This document shows positions 7,654-17,381 of a DNA stretch of 64,000 bases, one piece after another; the first letter of the stretch is position 1; each line of letters starts with the position of its first letter. The stretch spans positions 1,934,501-1,998,500 of the forward strand of contig NC_016622.1 in NCBI RefSeq assembly GCF_000283655.1. The letters run 5' to 3'. This stretch comes from Azospirillum lipoferum 4B. Lineage in GTDB: Bacteria; Pseudomonadota; Alphaproteobacteria; Azospirillales; Azospirillaceae. The position numbers were made by a program, and so were the translations under genes. The notes under the pieces are model-generated. The model was not told where the DNA came from, searched no databases, and saw only the letters and a list, made by a program, of their open reading frames with translations.

Positions 7654-10389
7654 ATGACCCCTGAATCCAAAGCGCGCCAAACCATCGACAGCCTGCTCGC
7701 CGCCGCGGGCTGGATGGTGCAGGAGCGTGAGGAGATGAACCTCGGCGCCGGGTTGGGGGTGGCGGTGCGGGAATATCCGTTGCCCGCCGGTCCCTGCGAC
7801 TACCTGCTGTTCGTGGACCGCAAGGCCTGCGGCGTGATCGAGGCGAAGCCGGAGGGCGTGACCCTGACCGGCGTGGCGGAGCAGTCGGCCGGCTACATGG
7901 GTGCTTTACCCGCGCACCTGCAATCCTGGGCGCCCAACCTGCTGTTCGATTACGAGAGCACGGGGGCGGAGACGCTGTTCCGCGATCTGCGCGATCCGGA
8001 ACCGCGGTCCCGCCGGGTCTTCGCCTTCCACCGGCCGGAGGCGCTGCTGGCGACTCTGGAGAAGGGCTCCAGCCTGCGCGCCCGGCTCCAGTCCCTGCCG
8101 CCGCTCGACCCCCGCGGCCTGCGCGCGTGCCAGGTCGAGGCAATCGAGGGGCTGGAGGCGTCTCTGAAGCGCGCGGACCCGCGGGCGCTGGTGCAGATGG
8201 CGACGGGGGCCGGCAAGACCTTCACCGCCTGCAACCTCGTCATGCGCCTGCTCGCCCACGCCGACATCGGGCGCGTCCTGTTCCTGGTCGATCGCAAGAA
8301 CCTGGGCGACCAGACCAGGAAGGAGTTCCAGCGATTCCAACCGCCGGGCACCGGCAAGCTGTTCACGGAGCTGTACAACATCCAGCATCTCTCCGGCAGG
8401 CGGGTCGATCCGTCCAGCAGCGTCGTCATCTCCACCGTCCAGCGCCTCTACGCCACGCTGCGCGGCGAGGACATCGACGAGGAGCTGGACGAGACCTCCG
8501 GCTTCGAGCTGGGCGATCCGGCGGAGGAGCGGCCGGTCACCTACAACCCCGACATCCCCATCGAGACCTTCGACCTGATCATCGTCGATGAATGCCACCG
8601 CTCCATCTACGGGGTGTGGCGGCAGGTGCTGGATTACTTCGACGCCTTCGTCGTCGGGCTGACCGCCACGCCGTCGGGCCACACGCTGGGCTTCTTCAAC
8701 CGCAACCTGGTGTCGGAATATCCCTACGAGCGGTCGGTGATCGACGAGGTGAACGTCGGCCACGAGATCTTCCGCATCCGGACGGAGCGCGGCGAGCAGG
8801 GCGGCCGGATCAAGGCCGGCTACAGCGTGCCCAAGCGCGACCGCCACACGAGGCGCGAGCGGTACGAGACGCTGGAGGCCGATCTCGCCTACACCAAGAA
8901 GGACCTCGACCGCTCCGTCCTCGTCCCCAACCAGATCCGCACGGTGCTGGAGGCCTATCGCGACGCGCTGCCGACCCAGCTCTTCCCCGGCCGCAAGGAG
9001 GTGCCGAAGACCCTGATCTTCGCCAAGGACGACCACCACGCGGAGGAGATCGTCAAGGCCGCCTGGGAGGTGTTCGGCAAGGGCAACGCCTTCGCCAAGA
9101 AGATCACCTACCGCGTCACCGGCACCGACCCCGCCCAGCTGATCAACGAGTTCCGCAACGAATACAACCCGCGCATCGCGGTGACGGTGGACATGATCGC
9201 GACCGGCACGGACATCAAGCCGCTGGAGGTGGTGATGTTCCTGCGCGACGTGCGGTCGGAGATCTATTACGAGCAGATGAAGGGCCGCGGCGCCCGCACC
9301 ATCGGCTCCACCGAGCTGCGGCAGGTCACGCCCGACGCCGCCGTGAAGGACCGCTTCATCGTCATCGACGCCGTCGGCGTGTCGGAAAGCGCCAAGACCC
9401 CCTCCCAGCCGCTGGAACGCAAGCGCACCGTGCCGTTCGACACGCTGCTCGACCGCATCGCCGCCGGCGCGCGGACGGACGACGCGCTGTCCTCCCTCGC
9501 CGGCCGGCTGGCGAAGCTCAACGCCAAACTGCCGCCGGAGGAGCGCGCGCGGGTGGAGGCCGTCGCCGGCCGCGACCTGCACGCCATCGCCCGCACCCTG
9601 TTCGAGGCCACCGACGCGGACGCGGTGGAGGCGGAGGCGCGCCGGCGCGGCACCCTGTCCGATGCCGGCAAGGCCAGGGTGGCGGCGGACATGAAGGAGG
9701 CTGCGGCCCGCCTCTTCGACGACCCGCGACTGCGCAGGCTGCTGAAGGAGTTGCAGCACCAGTCGGAGCTGACCATCGACTGCATCTCCACCGACCGCGT
9801 CATCTCCGGCGGTTTCGAGGCCCGGCAGGCGGAGGAGAAGGTGGCCGCCTTCCGCCGCTTCCTGGAAGAGAAGGGGGACGAGTTGGCCGCCCTCCAAATC
9901 CTCTATGGCCGCCCCTACGCCGCCCGCCGCCTCACCTACGCCATGGTGGACGAGATGCGCGCCGCCATGACCCGACCGCCGTGGGAACTGGAGCCGCTGG
10001 CGATCTGGGCCGCCTATCAGCGGCTGGAGCGCGGCAAGGTGCGCGACCCGACGCCGGGCCGCGTGCTGGCCGACCTGATCGCGCTGACCCGCTTCGCGCT
10101 GGGCCTTACCGGAGAATTGCATCCGTTCTCGGTGGACGTGGAGCGGCAATTCAATCTATGGATCGGCCGCGAGAAGAAGGCCGGGCGCCCCTACACGGAT
10201 GAGCAGATGAACTGGTTGCGGTTGTTCAGGGACCATATCGCGGTGAACGTCGAGATGACGCCCGCCGACCTGCAGGAGATCGGCCGCTTCGCCGAACGCG
10301 GCGGGCGCATCGCCGCCAACCGCCTGTTCGGCCGCGACCGCCTGCCGGCGCTGCTGGACGATCTGACCGAAACCCTGCAAGTGGCCTGA
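7654..10389 (+). CDS. hsdR: Type I restriction enzyme, endonuclease/translocase subunit (EcoEI type)
   Basis: 911 residues. An N-terminal PD-(D/E)xK-type nuclease site is seen as CDYLLFVDRK followed by GVIEAKPEG (about residues 48-66). The superfamily 2 helicase core has Walker A MATGAGKT at about 182, the DECH box IIVDECHRS at about 312, the motif III segment VGLTATPS, and motif VI MKGRGART. The C-terminal third matches the EcoEI-type HsdR tail. In the family, HsdR translocates unmodified DNA with HsdM and HsdS and cuts at a distance. It lies 5 bp before hsdS in an operon with the upstream ATPase. Length and motifs are complete, so it should be active. Confidence 0.93.
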   Translation: MTPESKARQTIDSLLAAAGWMVQEREEMNLGAGLGVAVREYPLPAGPCDYLLFVDRKACGVIEAKPEGVTLTGVAEQSAGYMGALPAHLQSWAPNLLFDYESTGAETLFRDLRDPEPRSRRVFAFHRPEALLATLEKGSSLRARLQSLPPLDPRGLRACQVEAIEGLEASLKRADPRALVQMATGAGKTFTACNLVMRLLAHADIGRVLFLVDRKNLGDQTRKEFQRFQPPGTGKLFTELYNIQHLSGRRVDPSSSVVISTVQRLYATLRGEDIDEELDETSGFELGDPAEERPVTYNPDIPIETFDLIIVDECHRSIYGVWRQVLDYFDAFVVGLTATPSGHTLGFFNRNLVSEYPYERSVIDEVNVGHEIFRIRTERGEQGGRIKAGYSVPKRDRHTRRERYETLEADLAYTKKDLDRSVLVPNQIRTVLEAYRDALPTQLFPGRKEVPKTLIFAKDDHHAEEIVKAAWEVFGKGNAFAKKITYRVTGTDPAQLINEFRNEYNPRIAVTVDMIATGTDIKPLEVVMFLRDVRSEIYYEQMKGRGARTIGSTELRQVTPDAAVKDRFIVIDAVGVSESAKTPSQPLERKRTVPFDTLLDRIAAGARTDDALSSLAGRLAKLNAKLPPEERARVEAVAGRDLHAIARTLFEATDADAVEAEARRRGTLSDAGKARVAADMKEAAARLFDDPRLRRLLKELQHQSELTIDCISTDRVISGGFEARQAEEKVAAFRRFLEEKGDELAALQILYGRPYAARRLTYAMVDEMRAAMTRPPWELEPLAIWAAYQRLERGKVRDPTPGRVLADLIALTRFALGLTGELHPFSVDVERQFNLWIGREKKAGRPYTDEQMNWLRLFRDHIAVNVEMTPADLQEIGRFAERGGRIAANRLFGRDRLPALLDDLTETLQVA

Positions 10390-10393
10390 CCCC

Positions 10394-12028
10394 ATGACCG
10401 ACGACACCGACACGCGGCCAGCCCTGCCGCCGGGCTGGGCGTGGGCGACGGTTGACGACTTCGCGGACCATTGCCTCGGCAAAATGCTGGACAAGGGCAA
10501 AAAGCGGCCGGGAAAGCCGTTGCCCTATCTGCGCAACATCAACGTCCGCTGGGGGCGCTTCGATCTCGGCGAACTGCTGGAGATGCCGTTCGAAGCCGGC
10601 GAGCTCGACCGCTACGGCATAGAGGACGGCGACATTCTGGTTTGCGAGGGCGGAGAACCCGGACGGTGCGCCGTGTGGCGGGCTGGTCCTACGGAAATCA
10701 AGCTCCAGAAAGCGTTGCATCGGCTGCGGTGCTTCGACAGCATTCTCCCGGAATACATCGCCTACCAAATCCAGTATTTGGCCGCCGGCCCTGCGCTGGA
10801 ACAGTTCTTCACGGGAACGACCATCAAGCATCTTCCAGGCGTGGCCTTGAAGAAGGTACCGTACCGAATTGCTCCGATCGAAGAACAACGCCGCATCGTT
10901 GCCCGCATCGAGGAGCTGTTCGGCGAGATCGAAGCCGGCGAGCAGGAACTGGAGAAAGCGAACGAAGGGCTTTCCGCACTGCGCAGCGCGATGCTGAACG
11001 CGGCCGTCACCGGACAGTTGACGCGCGCATGGCGAGAGGCGAATCCGCCCGACGAGACCGGCGAGGACCTTCTCCGGAAATGCCTTTCCGAGCGCCGCAA
11101 GGCATGGGAACGGAATGAATTGGCCAAACTGAAGGCCAAAGGTGAGGTGCCCAAGGAAAATGCTTGGAAAGCACGGTATGTTGAGCCAATTGCACCCGAT
11201 ACAACCAAGCTCCCTGCATTGCCAACCGGCTGGGTTTGGGCCACTCTCGATCAATGCACAGTCTTTAAAGGAAATGGGATTTCCATCCCACCACGCAATG
11301 ATCCTCCTGGCATACCGATTCTTCGCATTTCCGCGGTGCGCCCGCTATTCGTAGATTCTGATGATTACCGGTATTTGGCAAATACCGAGGCAACTGGCGC
11401 CGAAAAATTTCATGCTCACCCTGGGGATCTTCTTTTTACTCGCTACAATGGCTCGCCGAGTTTCGTAGGCGTTTGCGGCATATTGCGCAGCAAAAGAGCA
11501 ATAATCTATCCAGATAAAATTATGCGAGCGCAGCCTATCGTGAGAAAATCCCGAGTATCTGATTGCATCGAGCTTTTCATTAACTGCGGGCATTCCAGGT
11601 CGTTTGTGAAGAGCCGCATTAGCACTTCGGCCGGTCAGCACGGAATCTCAGGATCATCGTTGCGCATGACGCCAATTCCGCTCCCGCCGTATTCTGAAAT
11701 CGAAGTCATCATTAACTCGCTTTCCACTCTTTTCGAGCAATTGTCTGAAGGCGAAAGCTACATAGAAACTCAATCAAAGGCAGCCACCCGCCTCCGCCAA
11801 TCCATCCTCGCCGCCGCCTTCTCCGGCAAGCTGGTGCCGCAGGATCCGAACGACGAGCCGGCCGAGGCGCTGCTGGCCCGCCTGCGCGCGGCCAAGGCCG
11901 GCGCTCCGGCTCCCAAGCGGCGCGGCCGGCCACCCGCCAAGGCCGCGACGGCCGACGCCGTGACCCGCCCCGCCGGCCGCCCCCGCGGGCGCCCGCGCAA
12001 GACCCCCGCCAAGGAGACCCCGGCGTGA
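10394..12028 (+). CDS. hsdS: Type I restriction enzyme specificity subunit
   Basis: 544 residues with two target-recognition halves. The first opens with LPPGWAWATVDDF and ends at the conserved helix PIEEQRRIVARIEELF. The second opens with LPTGWVWATLDQC and ends with a QSILAAAFSGKLVPQDP segment. The DNA of the second recognition domain (about 11130-11780) is clearly more AT-rich than the rest of the operon, which suggests exchange of that domain. The C-terminus has a basic tail with KRRGRPP and PRGRPRK, resembling AT-hook motifs, which is unusual for HsdS. The stop overlaps the hsdM start by 4 bp. HsdS sets the recognition sequence of both methylase and nuclease. Confidence 0.93.
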   Translation: MTDDTDTRPALPPGWAWATVDDFADHCLGKMLDKGKKRPGKPLPYLRNINVRWGRFDLGELLEMPFEAGELDRYGIEDGDILVCEGGEPGRCAVWRAGPTEIKLQKALHRLRCFDSILPEYIAYQIQYLAAGPALEQFFTGTTIKHLPGVALKKVPYRIAPIEEQRRIVARIEELFGEIEAGEQELEKANEGLSALRSAMLNAAVTGQLTRAWREANPPDETGEDLLRKCLSERRKAWERNELAKLKAKGEVPKENAWKARYVEPIAPDTTKLPALPTGWVWATLDQCTVFKGNGISIPPRNDPPGIPILRISAVRPLFVDSDDYRYLANTEATGAEKFHAHPGDLLFTRYNGSPSFVGVCGILRSKRAIIYPDKIMRAQPIVRKSRVSDCIELFINCGHSRSFVKSRISTSAGQHGISGSSLRMTPIPLPPYSEIEVIINSLSTLFEQLSEGESYIETQSKAATRLRQSILAAAFSGKLVPQDPNDEPAEALLARLRAAKAGAPAPKRRGRPPAKAATADAVTRPAGRPRGRPRKTPAKETPA

Positions 12029-13488
12029 GCAACGATTACTATTCGGCCCTGGTCGGCAAGGTCTGGAACTACGCCCATGTGCTGCGCGACGCGGGCGTGT
12101 CCTACGGCGACTATGTCGAGCAGATCACCTGCCTGCTGTTCCTGAAGATGGACGAGGAGCGGACGGACAATCTGGGCGAGCCGTCGATCCTGCCGGAGGG
12201 GTGCCGCTGGGCCGTGCTGAGGCCGCTGCGCGGGGAGAAGCTGGGGGACGCCTACGCCCGGATCCTCGCCACCCTCGCCCGCCGGGACGGGCTGCTCGGC
12301 ACCATCTACCAGAAGGCGCGCAACGCCATCGAGGACCCGGCCAAGCTGGAGCGCCTGATCCGCCTAATCGACGGGGAGACGTGGCTGGGCCTGAACGTCG
12401 ATGTGAAGGGCGCCATCTACGAAGGGTTGCTGGAGCGCAACGCGGCGGAGGTGAAGTCGGGCGCCGGCCAGTATTTCACCCCGCGCCCCCTGATCGACGC
12501 CATCGTGGAGGTGGTGGACCCGCAGCCCGGCCGCACCGTCTGCGACCCCGCCAGCGGCACCGGCGGCTTCCTGCTGTCCGCCCACGCCCATATGAAGACC
12601 CATCCCGCCGCCCGCGACCGCAGGATGGCGGAGAAGCTGCGCAAGGCGACCTTCACCGGCTACGACATCGTGCCGGGCGTGGTGCGTCTGGCCGCCATGA
12701 ACCTCTATCTGCACGGCATCGGCGACGGCGCCTCCCCCATCCACCGCGCCGACGCGCTTCTGGCCGACCCCGGCACCCGGTGGAACTATGTGCTGACCAA
12801 CCCGCCCTTCGGCCGCAAGCAGAGCTTCAAGGTCTTCACCGACGACGGCGAGATCGACACGGAGCGCGACGACTACCAGCGCCCGGACTTCACCGTCACC
12901 ACCTCGAACAAGCAGCTGAACTTCCTCCAGCACGTCATGACCATCCTGAAGGAGGATGGCACGGCCGCCGTCGTGCTGCCCGACAACGTGCTGTTCGAGG
13001 CCGGGGCCGGCGAGCGGATCCGCCGCCGCCTGCTCGATTCCTTCGACTTCCACACCCTGCTGCGGCTGCCCACCGGCATCTTCTACAAGCCGGGCGTCAA
13101 GGCCAACGTCCTGTTCTTCGACAAGAAACCGGGGCGGGAGCAGCCCTGGACGCGGGCCTTGTGGGTCTACGACTTCCGCACCAACCAGCGTTTCACCTTG
13201 AAGGAACGGCCGCTGAAGCGCAGCCACCTCGACGACTTCGTCGCCGTCGCCAAGCTGTCGGAACGGGCGGCGCGCCAGCCCTCGGAACGCTTCCGCAGCT
13301 TCCCCTACGAGGAGCTGATCGGGCGCGACAAGCTGAACCTGGACCAGCTCTTCTGGCTGAAGGACTCCGCCCAGGACGACCCCGACAGCCTTCCACCCCC
13401 CGACGAGATCGCCGCCGAAATCGCCGAAAGCTTGGAATCCGCCCTCCAACGCTTCCGCAGCGTGGCGGCCCGCCTGGCGGGGGGGTGA
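12025..13488 (+). CDS. hsdM: Type I restriction enzyme, adenine methyltransferase subunit
   Basis: 487 residues starting at a GTG that overlaps the hsdS stop (GTGA). The N-terminal helical HsdM domain (SNDYYSALVGKVWNYAHVLRDAG) precedes an N6-adenine methyltransferase core. The SAM-binding motif DPASGTGG is at about 174 and the catalytic NPPF at about 258. The family protects host DNA at the HsdS-defined site and is required for restriction by HsdR. The order R-S-M is complete and intact. The gene converges with IS remnants 20 bp downstream, marking the right limit of this defence operon. Confidence 0.95.
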   Translation: MSNDYYSALVGKVWNYAHVLRDAGVSYGDYVEQITCLLFLKMDEERTDNLGEPSILPEGCRWAVLRPLRGEKLGDAYARILATLARRDGLLGTIYQKARNAIEDPAKLERLIRLIDGETWLGLNVDVKGAIYEGLLERNAAEVKSGAGQYFTPRPLIDAIVEVVDPQPGRTVCDPASGTGGFLLSAHAHMKTHPAARDRRMAEKLRKATFTGYDIVPGVVRLAAMNLYLHGIGDGASPIHRADALLADPGTRWNYVLTNPPFGRKQSFKVFTDDGEIDTERDDYQRPDFTVTTSNKQLNFLQHVMTILKEDGTAAVVLPDNVLFEAGAGERIRRRLLDSFDFHTLLRLPTGIFYKPGVKANVLFFDKKPGREQPWTRALWVYDFRTNQRFTLKERPLKRSHLDDFVAVAKLSERAARQPSERFRSFPYEELIGRDKLNLDQLFWLKDSAQDDPDSLPPPDEIAAEIAESLESALQRFRSVAARLAGG

Positions 13489-13507
13489 GTGGGGGAATGG
13501 TGGGCGG

Positions 13508-14179
13508 CTACGCCGCCAGGAGGCAGAGCTCGTCCCGCACGGGAACGACCTTCAAGCACAGGACGCGACCGGGTTCGTGGGGAGATCGCCGCAACGCCGG
13601 GGGATTGCGATCGCTGACGTTGACCGTCGCGACGCCGTCCTTGAGGCTGAACTCGATCATGGCGTTCGCCTCGTATTTCCCGCGCCCCGCGGATGCGGCT
13701 TTGTCGAGCAGATCCTGGCACCGCTCGATGAACTCGATCTTGAACCGGCTCAGCGCTCGCTCGCCACCGGGAAGGGACAGCTTGGGAATTATGTCATCGA
13801 CGAAGGTTTCGATGACGGTCTGGTCGAGCTTTCCAACGAAATGCTTGAGCACCTCCGGGGTGTTCCCACCCTGCCCTGACCGGTCCGGCCCGACGATCCA
13901 TAGGATCTGCTCGACCTGAACCGCTCCGGGTTTCCCGGAGGCCCCGTTTCTTGAGAGGATTGAACCGCTCCGGGTTTCCCAGTCGCGATCCCGGTAGCCG
14001 TTGCGCTGGACCAGCCGCTCGGCTGACCGTTCGCCATGACCGGCGCCGGTCAGCCCCTGCACCTCCAACTCCATCAGCCGCTCGGCGGCAAAGCCGATCA
14101 TCTCACGCAGAACATCGGCATCCGCGCCCTTCTCAAGCATCGCGCGAAGCGCCATCATCTCGTCGGTCATCGTGGTCAC
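13508..14179 (-). pseudogene. Chimeric ORF: IS256-type transposase N-terminus joined to unknown sequence
   Basis: The first 70 or so codons (from 14179) match the N-terminus of IS256-family transposases: a MALRAMLEKGADADVLREMI-type start and the RNGYRDRDWETRSG segment. The homology stops near 13975, where a short IS3-type terminal sequence begins. The remaining approximately 135 codons (13508-13916; KHFVGKLDQTVIETFVDDII and similar) do not resemble a transposase, and I do not recognise them. The DDE catalytic region is absent. The reading frame is therefore an accidental fusion of a truncated transposase with other DNA. Confidence 0.65.
13917..13960 (+). mobile_element. IS3-type element end (remnant)
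   Basis: The 44 bases begin tgaaccgctccgggtttccc and continue with a ggaggcccc and a ttgagagga stretch. They closely resemble the left end of the intact IS3-family element at 57591. The first 20 bases recur exactly at 13961-13980, where they overlap the DWETRSG codons of the IS256 fragment. No transposase remains. Confidence 0.55.
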
Positions 14180-14233
14180 CCTTCGGTGGAGGTTGTGTTG
14201 TGGTGACCAGACTCTACCGAATAACCACGATGG

Positions 14234-14338
14234 GTCGCGCTGATCGCCGCGATGCGCAAGCTGATGGTCGCCGTCTGGACCGTCGCCAAACAGCGGCGCA
14301 CCTGGTCGCCCTCACCACCTCAGGAGACGACCGCCTGA
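14234..14338 (+). pseudogene. IS110-type transposase C-terminal remnant
   Basis: The frame reads VALIAAMRKLMVAVWTVAKQ and ends at a TGA near 14338. This resembles the conserved C-terminal helix of IS110-family transposases. Everything upstream is missing. The rest of the 14180-14529 gap shows no other coding signal that I can support. Confidence 0.4.
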
Positions 14339-14529
14339 GCTCCAGCGGTCGGTCGCCCCGACCGACCCATGCCAAGCCATCGCCGGGCCGGACGGCGCGG
14401 GTCAAGGCCGCAGTCGCCGTAGGCGGGGGCGCGTCAGCGCCCGCCTTGACCCGGGGCGGCCGGTCTGGCCTCCAACCCGCTTTGCCGCTTCACAAACGCC
14501 GCGGTATCTATGGCGTCACCCCATGCCGC

Positions 14530-15966
14530 TTACCGTTCGGCACACGCCGCTTGGAGGATGTCGTGTCCGGTCAGCCAGCCGACCAGACTGGCCGCCCGTT
14601 GCGGACCGAGGGTGATCGACCAGTCGGCGATCAGGGCGCGTCGGTTGGTGACAGCCGGCAGGGCCGACATTAGCGGAGCCAGTTCCACCCCCGCCAGCCA
14701 GGCGACGGGGCGGCCGAGCGCGGGGTGGTGCAGGGCCACGCGCTCCTCCACGAAATCCCCGACCAGACAACTGGTCGTCGCCAACCGCGCTGTCGGGGCC
14801 AGGGTGAGCGGCTGGTCTGGGTACAGCACCGCCGAGTGCGGGGTGGGCGGGGCCGCCGGCAAGGCCGCCATCCTCCCGGACCGGCGATGCCAGAAGGTTC
14901 CGCGGCCGGAAGGAGCGTCGTCCGAGGGGCTGGCGACCGATTGCCGGGCGGCGGCGAAAAAGCCATCGGTCCAGCGCTGGTGCTGCTCGGCCCCATCCCG
15001 TACGTCGTCGGCATAGAAACGGTCGGCCAATGCCGCCGCCTCGGGCCGGCGCAGGCGGGTGTTGAGGACGATGGCCGCCGCCAGGGCGGTGCGAATCGCC
15101 TTCTGGACGCCGCTGGACGACAGGGGGTCCAGCGCCATCGCCGCGTCGCCGACGGCGATCCAGCCGGGGCCGCTCACCGCATCGGCGCGATAGGCGGTGG
15201 CGTCCACCGCCCGCACCGGCCCGACCGGCGTCGCCGCCGCGAAATCCCCCAGCAGGGGCGAGGCCGCAAGCAGGCGGCGTAGAAAGGCCTCCAAGCCCGC
15301 CCGCCGGGGCGTCGCGTCGGGATCGATGAAGACCAGGGTGGAAAACAACCCATCCTCGCGCGGCAGGCCCCAGGCCCAATGCTCCGGCCCGGTGTCGATG
15401 CAGGGAAGGTCGGGGAAAGCCGGCCCCTGCCAATCGGCGTACAGCGCCAGCGTCGCCGGTCCGCAGGCTGTCCGCGCGCGTGCCAGCAGACCGGCCCGCC
15501 CGGTCGCGTCCACCAGCGTCGCGACGGAGACCCGCCGTTCGCCCGCGGCGTCGCCGATTGCCAGAATCCAGCCCTCGGGGGTCGGGTGGCGGTCGATCAG
15601 AACGGCGGGGCACAGCAGCCGAACACCGACCCCCGCGGCGGCCCCACGCAGAAGCCCGTCGAAGCGGCCACGATCGATCAGCAGCGGCGGATCCTGCGGG
15701 ATGAGGCGGTCCTCCGCCTCCACCCCCTGCCACCGTACCCGCGAGCGGGGAGCCGGGCGGGCGCCGCACAGCCGCAACATCCCGTCCAGCCCAAGCTGGG
15801 CCAGTTGCAGCCGCACCCCCGGCGTCAGCGATTGGCCGGACTGCCGCCGGGGCTGACTGCTGCGCTCCAGCAGCAGCACGCGCCAGCCCAGCTGGGTCAG
15901 CCGGATGGCGAGCGCGCAGCCTGCCGGGCCGGCTCCAACCACTGCGATGTCGGCGTCCAGGGTCAC
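14530..15966 (-). CDS. FAD-dependent monooxygenase, LodB/QhpG-like
   Basis: 478 residues from a GTG at 15966 that overlaps the stop of the radical-SAM gene (GTGA). The Rossmann FAD motif VVGAGPAGCALA lies at about residues 8-19. A second FAD motif, WIAVGDAAMALDPLSSSG, is typical of the tryptophan halogenase/geranylgeranyl reductase-like flavoproteins. LodB, needed to build the cysteine tryptophylquinone of LodA, and QhpG, which hydroxylates the tryptophan in quinohemoprotein amine dehydrogenase, belong to this group. Its place as last gene of an operon with a LodA-like oxidase supports a role in oxygenating the precursor tryptophan. A longer frame reaches 16185, but the coupled start fits the family N-terminus better. 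Confidence 0.75.
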   Translation of the reverse strand: MTLDADIAVVGAGPAGCALAIRLTQLGWRVLLLERSSQPRRQSGQSLTPGVRLQLAQLGLDGMLRLCGARPAPRSRVRWQGVEAEDRLIPQDPPLLIDRGRFDGLLRGAAAGVGVRLLCPAVLIDRHPTPEGWILAIGDAAGERRVSVATLVDATGRAGLLARARTACGPATLALYADWQGPAFPDLPCIDTGPEHWAWGLPREDGLFSTLVFIDPDATPRRAGLEAFLRRLLAASPLLGDFAAATPVGPVRAVDATAYRADAVSGPGWIAVGDAAMALDPLSSSGVQKAIRTALAAAIVLNTRLRRPEAAALADRFYADDVRDGAEQHQRWTDGFFAAARQSVASPSDDAPSGRGTFWHRRSGRMAALPAAPPTPHSAVLYPDQPLTLAPTARLATTSCLVGDFVEERVALHHPALGRPVAWLAGVELAPLMSALPAVTNRRALIADWSITLGPQRAASLVGWLTGHDILQAACAER

Positions 15967-17381
15967 GGCGCCGCCGTCGCGGCGGGCGGTCCGGCGAACC
16001 AATCCGGGCGGGCGTCCGACAGGCGCAGATAGGTTTCCAGGCAATAATGCAGCCAGCCGCGCACGTAATCGCAGGAGGTGCGGCCGCCGCCCAGCACCTC
16101 GTGATGGCAGCCGCCGCCGCACAGATAGCGCGCCCAGCAGGACCGGCAGGGTTCCTGGCGATGGACATGGCGGTCGCGCAGCCACTCCGCCTGCCGGGCG
16201 GCGTCGACTCCGGTGGTCAGGTCGCCCATCGCCCCGGCCTCGTCCTCCACGAAGCGATGGCAGGCCGAGAGATCACCGTCCGCCGACACGCCGAGATAGC
16301 CGGCCCCGGCTCCGCAGGGGTAGGGGCGGTGGGTGCCGCGATGGATTTCCCGCAGGGCGTTCACCAGATTGGCGAAGGGATAGCGCCGCCCGGCCATCAC
16401 CGCCGCCTCGAACGCCGCCCCGCAGGCGATCATCTGATCCAGCATGACCAGCAGAGCGTCCCCGTCCATCTCGTTGCGTCCGGCCACATTCCGTCCGGCT
16501 GAGGCGCGCAGCAGGGGCGAGAATCCCACCGAATGGAAGCCGTCGGCGATGAAGCGGTCCAGCGTATCGGGCAGATCGAGATTGTCCGGCGTCACCGTCA
16601 CCCGCGCCGACACCTGCATCCGCCGCTGACGCTTCAGCAGCGGGGCGACGTTGGCCATGATGCGGTCGAAGCTGCCGCGCCCATCCTTGAAGGGCCGCAA
16701 GCGGTCGTGCCGGTCCGCCGGGCCGTCCAGGCTGACGGTGACGGCGAAACCGAACTCTTCGAAGAAATCGCCGTCTTCCGGGATCACCAGCGTGCCGTTG
16801 GTGGTGATGGAGCCGTTGACCCGCACGTCGCGTTGCGCCGCCAGGGCGAAGGCATGGCGGGTCGCCGCCTGGATCACCGGGCGGTTGACCAGCGGTTCCC
16901 CGCCCATGAAGGCCAGGGTCACCCGCCCTCCCTCCGGCGCGCCGTTCACCAGCCGCTCGACCGCCGCCAGGGCGGTGTCCAGCGGCATCCGGCGCGGCGC
17001 CTTGCCGAAGCTGCCCTGACCGGCATAGCAATAGCCGCAGCCCAGATTGCACGCCTGCGAGACCGCCAGCGACAGCGCGTGCAGCGGCGGATCGGCGACC
17101 GGCTGGTCGTCGATCAGGGGCGGTCCGTCCAACCCCAGCTCGGCCAGAAGCCCGGCGAGCCGCCCGTTGGCCGTCGCCTGTTCCAAGCGGATCCTCAGGT
17201 CGGAATCGATGCGGAACAGGCGGCTGCCATCGACCAGGAACAAATGATCGTCCCCGTCCCTCCCCACCAGATGAAGGGCGTCCGACCGCGGAGCCGACGC
17301 CGCCACCAGCGCGGCGGCGTCGGAGTGACAGTGGTCCGCCGCGCTTGCGATGGCAGGGGCAAAACGGGGCCTTGCGGTCAT
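15963..17381 (-). CDS. Radical SAM/SPASM peptide-modifying enzyme
   Basis: 472 residues. An N-terminal domain of about 100 residues precedes the radical-SAM motif CNLGCGYCY (Cys111, Cys115, Cys118), followed by FMGGEPL and TTNGTL segments. A C-terminal SPASM-type cluster region contains CRSCWARYLCGGGC (about 412-425) plus later cysteines (about 437 and 447) for auxiliary iron-sulfur clusters. Length and layout resemble QhpD, which makes intra-peptide thioether bonds, and other ribosomal-peptide maturases. The ATG at 17381 overlaps the upstream stop (ATGA). Its probable substrate is one of the two upstream oxidase polypeptides. Radical-SAM partners are not, to my knowledge, part of described LodA/GoxA maturation, which makes this gene unexpected here. 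Confidence 0.85.
   Translation of the reverse strand: MTARPRFAPAIASAADHCHSDAAALVAASAPRSDALHLVGRDGDDHLFLVDGSRLFRIDSDLRIRLEQATANGRLAGLLAELGLDGPPLIDDQPVADPPLHALSLAVSQACNLGCGYCYAGQGSFGKAPRRMPLDTALAAVERLVNGAPEGGRVTLAFMGGEPLVNRPVIQAATRHAFALAAQRDVRVNGSITTNGTLVIPEDGDFFEEFGFAVTVSLDGPADRHDRLRPFKDGRGSFDRIMANVAPLLKRQRRMQVSARVTVTPDNLDLPDTLDRFIADGFHSVGFSPLLRASAGRNVAGRNEMDGDALLVMLDQMIACGAAFEAAVMAGRRYPFANLVNALREIHRGTHRPYPCGAGAGYLGVSADGDLSACHRFVEDEAGAMGDLTTGVDAARQAEWLRDRHVHRQEPCRSCWARYLCGGGCHHEVLGGGRTSCDYVRGWLHYCLETYLRLSDARPDWFAGPPAATAAP

Noticed and set aside
7906-10149. Minus-strand frame of 747 codons opposite hsdR
   Set aside because: Shadow frame caused by high GC; hsdR is complete on the other strand.
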